A stretch of DNA of 32,123 nt from Anaerolineales bacterium (GTDB lineage: Bacteria > Chloroflexota > Anaerolineae > 4572-78 > NAK82): assembly GCA_020343875.1 (NCBI GenBank), contig CP070811.1:2629743-2661865 (forward strand), in the 5' to 3' direction. Below the pieces are notes generated by a model. The model was not told the origin of the DNA. It worked only from the letters and a program-made list of their open reading frames with translations, and made no database searches. A program made the position numbers and the translations under genes. Below, piece after piece: positions 30,442 through 32,123 of this stretch. Each line of letters opens with the position of its first letter. The first letter of the stretch is position 1.

Positions 30442-32123
30442 ATGGCCGGCGCTGTGTCAGCCAGAACCAACTCACAAACCATTGAGATACCCATTCAGGG
30501 CATGGACTGCGCTGAGTGCACACTGCACGTCCAGCGTGCCATCACCGCATTACCCGGCGTGGAATCGGCGAGCGTATACCTGGCTTCAGAGAAAGCTGTC
30601 GTTCGGCTCGACCCGCTGCAGGTGGACATGCCTTCCCTCCGCCGGGCTGTGGAGGACGTCGGCTATTCTGTGCCCGACCCGGCTGGCGACCGATCGCCTT
30701 CGGCCCCCCTTGGGGATTTTACCCGTCGCATCTTGGCACTGTTCGGGATCGTTTTCGGTGCCGTTTTGTTTATCGTGGTCATAGGCGAATGGTTAGGTCT
30801 CTTCGAGACACTCACCCGGCGTGTGCCGTGGCCTATTGGGCTGGTCGCTGTTCTGGCGGGTGGTTATCCGGTCTTCCGAAATGTCGTCCGGGCTGCCCTC
30901 AGGCGGCAAGTCATCTCGCACACGTTGATGGCTTTGGGTGTCGTGGCTGCCCTGGCCGTGGGGGAATGGGCCACGGCTGCCGTTGTGGTATTCTTTATGC
31001 GCGTCGGTGACTACGCGGAGAAGTTTACCACCGAACGTGCCCGCCGCGCGGTCAAAGACCTGACCGCAATGGCCCCCCAAAGGGCACGAGTGGAACGCGA
31101 CGGCACAGAATACGAGCTACCAGTCACCGATGTGGAAGTGGGCGAGACGGTCATTGTGCGGCCGGGTGAGAGTATCCCGGTAGATGGCGAAGTCATTGGC
31201 GGGCAAGCCATGGTGGACCAAGCCACCATTACTGGTGAGGCAATGCCTGTTGAGGTCGGGCCGGGCGCGAACGTGTTTGCGGCCACGTTGGCTCGCTTGG
31301 GGAGCCTGAGGGTACGCGTCACCCATATAGGCCCAGACACGACCTTCGGCCGGGTGGTCAAGATGGTGGAAGAAGCCGAAGCACGCCGGGGGGATGTGCA
31401 GCGGGTTGCCGACAGGTTTTCAACGTATTACCTGCCGGTGGTGATTTGCATCGCTATGCTCACGCTTCTAGTTCGCCGCGACCCATTGGCCACGGCAGCG
31501 GTGCTAGTTGTGGCTTGCTCCTGCTCCTTCGCACTGGCGACTCCCATTGCTATGTTGGCCTCGATTGGGGCTGGGGCAAAACGCGGCTTGCTCATCAAAG
31601 GCGGCAAGTACCTGGAGTCCCTGGCCCGGGCCGACGTGCTGCTGATTGACAAGACGGGCACCTTGACACTGGGTCGCCCGCAAATCACCGATATCTTGCC
31701 CTTAAATGGTGTGTCTGAGGACGACCTCGTGCTCCTGGCGGCTTCTGTTGAACGTTATTCAGAGCATCCTCTGGCCGAGGCAGTCCGTAGTGCTGCCCAA
31801 GTACGTCACTTGTCTCTGGGCAGCCCGGAGGATTTCGAGGCCGTCCCCGGGCTGGGCGTGCGGGCGCGTGTCAACGGGAGTGTGGTGACCGTAGGCAGTC
31901 GCCGTATGGTCTCGGCAGTCTCCTCAATGGCTATGGCCAACGATCTCGAAGCCCGAGGTAAAATGCTGTTGTTTGTAGCTCGGGATGATCAACTTATAGG
32001 AGTTCTGGCGGCCTCCGATACCCCACGCCCGGAAGTTCCGGCTGCCTTGGCTGAGGTCCGCGCGTTGGGGGTGAGGCGTATCGAACTACTGACTGGAGAC
32101 AACGAACGAGCGGCGGCCGCGCT
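30442..32123 (+). CDS. Heavy-metal P1B-type ATPase with a CSC metal site, cut at window end
   Basis: 560 residues visible; the C-terminus lies beyond the window. ATG at 30442 with AAGGAG 7 nt upstream is secure. In order: an HMA metal-binding domain (GMDCAECT, Cys23 and Cys26); membrane helices from about residue 95 onward; the actuator motif TGE (264-266); the intramembrane metal site CSC (359-361) followed by SFALATP, where most relatives have CPC; the phosphorylation site DKTGTLT (Asp403); the nucleotide-domain HP (442-443); and the hinge start TGDN (551-554). It pumps a metal ion across the membrane at the cost of ATP. The CSC site was grouped as a separate P1B subclass (P1B-7, as I recall) without an assigned substrate, so the metal cannot be named. 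Divergent from the glycosyltransferase gene; no metal-responsive regulator gene is adjacent. Confidence 0.93.
   Translation, partial: MAGAVSARTNSQTIEIPIQGMDCAECTLHVQRAITALPGVESASVYLASEKAVVRLDPLQVDMPSLRRAVEDVGYSVPDPAGDRSPSAPLGDFTRRILALFGIVFGAVLFIVVIGEWLGLFETLTRRVPWPIGLVAVLAGGYPVFRNVVRAALRRQVISHTLMALGVVAALAVGEWATAAVVVFFMRVGDYAEKFTTERARRAVKDLTAMAPQRARVERDGTEYELPVTDVEVGETVIVRPGESIPVDGEVIGGQAMVDQATITGEAMPVEVGPGANVFAATLARLGSLRVRVTHIGPDTTFGRVVKMVEEAEARRGDVQRVADRFSTYYLPVVICIAMLTLLVRRDPLATAAVLVVACSCSFALATPIAMLASIGAGAKRGLLIKGGKYLESLARADVLLIDKTGTLTLGRPQITDILPLNGVSEDDLVLLAASVERYSEHPLAEAVRSAAQVRHLSLGSPEDFEAVPGLGVRARVNGSVVTVGSRRMVSAVSSMAMANDLEARGKMLLFVARDDQLIGVLAASDTPRPEVPAALAEVRALGVRRIELLTGDNERAAAA

Noticed and set aside
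30206..30784. Plus-strand frame of 192 codons overlapping the ATPase start
   Set aside because: It is out of frame with the ATPase, whose ATG, ribosome-binding site and HMA motif are clear.
1..32123. CRISPR arrays, insertion sequences, tRNA or rRNA genes, attachment sites
   Set aside because: I looked for spaced direct repeats, transposase motifs and cloverleaf-like segments in the gaps and saw none; without a covariance search, a divergent small RNA could be missed.

Overview
The window is about 32 kb of gene-dense bacterial chromosome, GC-rich (roughly mid-50s percent by eye). Spacing is tight, with several stop/start overlaps, and GTG or TTG starts are used often. The gene mix (two S41 proteases with PDZ domains, a dynamin-like GTPase, a membrane-anchored reductive-dehalogenase-like protein, an MrfA/MrfB pair, a cyclic-nucleotide-binding/PH fusion and a GT-C-type mannosyltransferase) is what I would expect of an uncultured Chloroflexota bacterium of Anaerolineae/Caldilineae type. 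That assignment is inference: no rRNA or other phylogenetic marker was read out. I saw no mobile element, CRISPR array, phage gene, tRNA or rRNA; this looks like core chromosome with a few unusual proteins.

Layout. Left edge: the start of an unidentified minus-strand gene, then a divergent membrane-anchored HEXXH metalloprotease whose 3' end overlaps a convergent DUF362 protein. From about 2.9 to 23.2 kb every gene is on the minus strand. In transcription order (right to left) these are: tsaE, tsaB, rimI (t6A tRNA modification and ribosomal acetylation); a family-4 uracil-DNA glycosylase; RNase J; an MrfA-type helicase; the reductive-dehalogenase-like protein; tryptophanase; an MrfB-type exonuclease; two S41 proteases; smpB; an unknown protein; the dynamin-like GTPase; recQ; and the DUF362 protein. 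Right part: a plus-strand metallophosphoesterase, then on the minus strand a GT-C-type glycosyltransferase, uvrC and a three-cNMP-domain/two-PH-domain membrane protein. Last comes a divergent plus-strand heavy-metal P-type ATPase cut by the window end.

How the genes may work together. There is a strong DNA-repair theme: RecQ, MrfA, MrfB, family-4 UDG and UvrC. MrfA and MrfB form a UvrABC-independent excision-repair route in Bacillus subtilis. Here both are on the same strand within 7 kb, but MrfA carries an extra HNH nuclease domain just before its C-terminal zinc-binding domain. That could give it its own incision activity and is the most interesting lead in the window. A second theme is translation and RNA quality control: SmpB, RNase J, TsaB, TsaE and RimI. 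The P-type ATPase has the unusual metal-site motif CSC instead of CPC.
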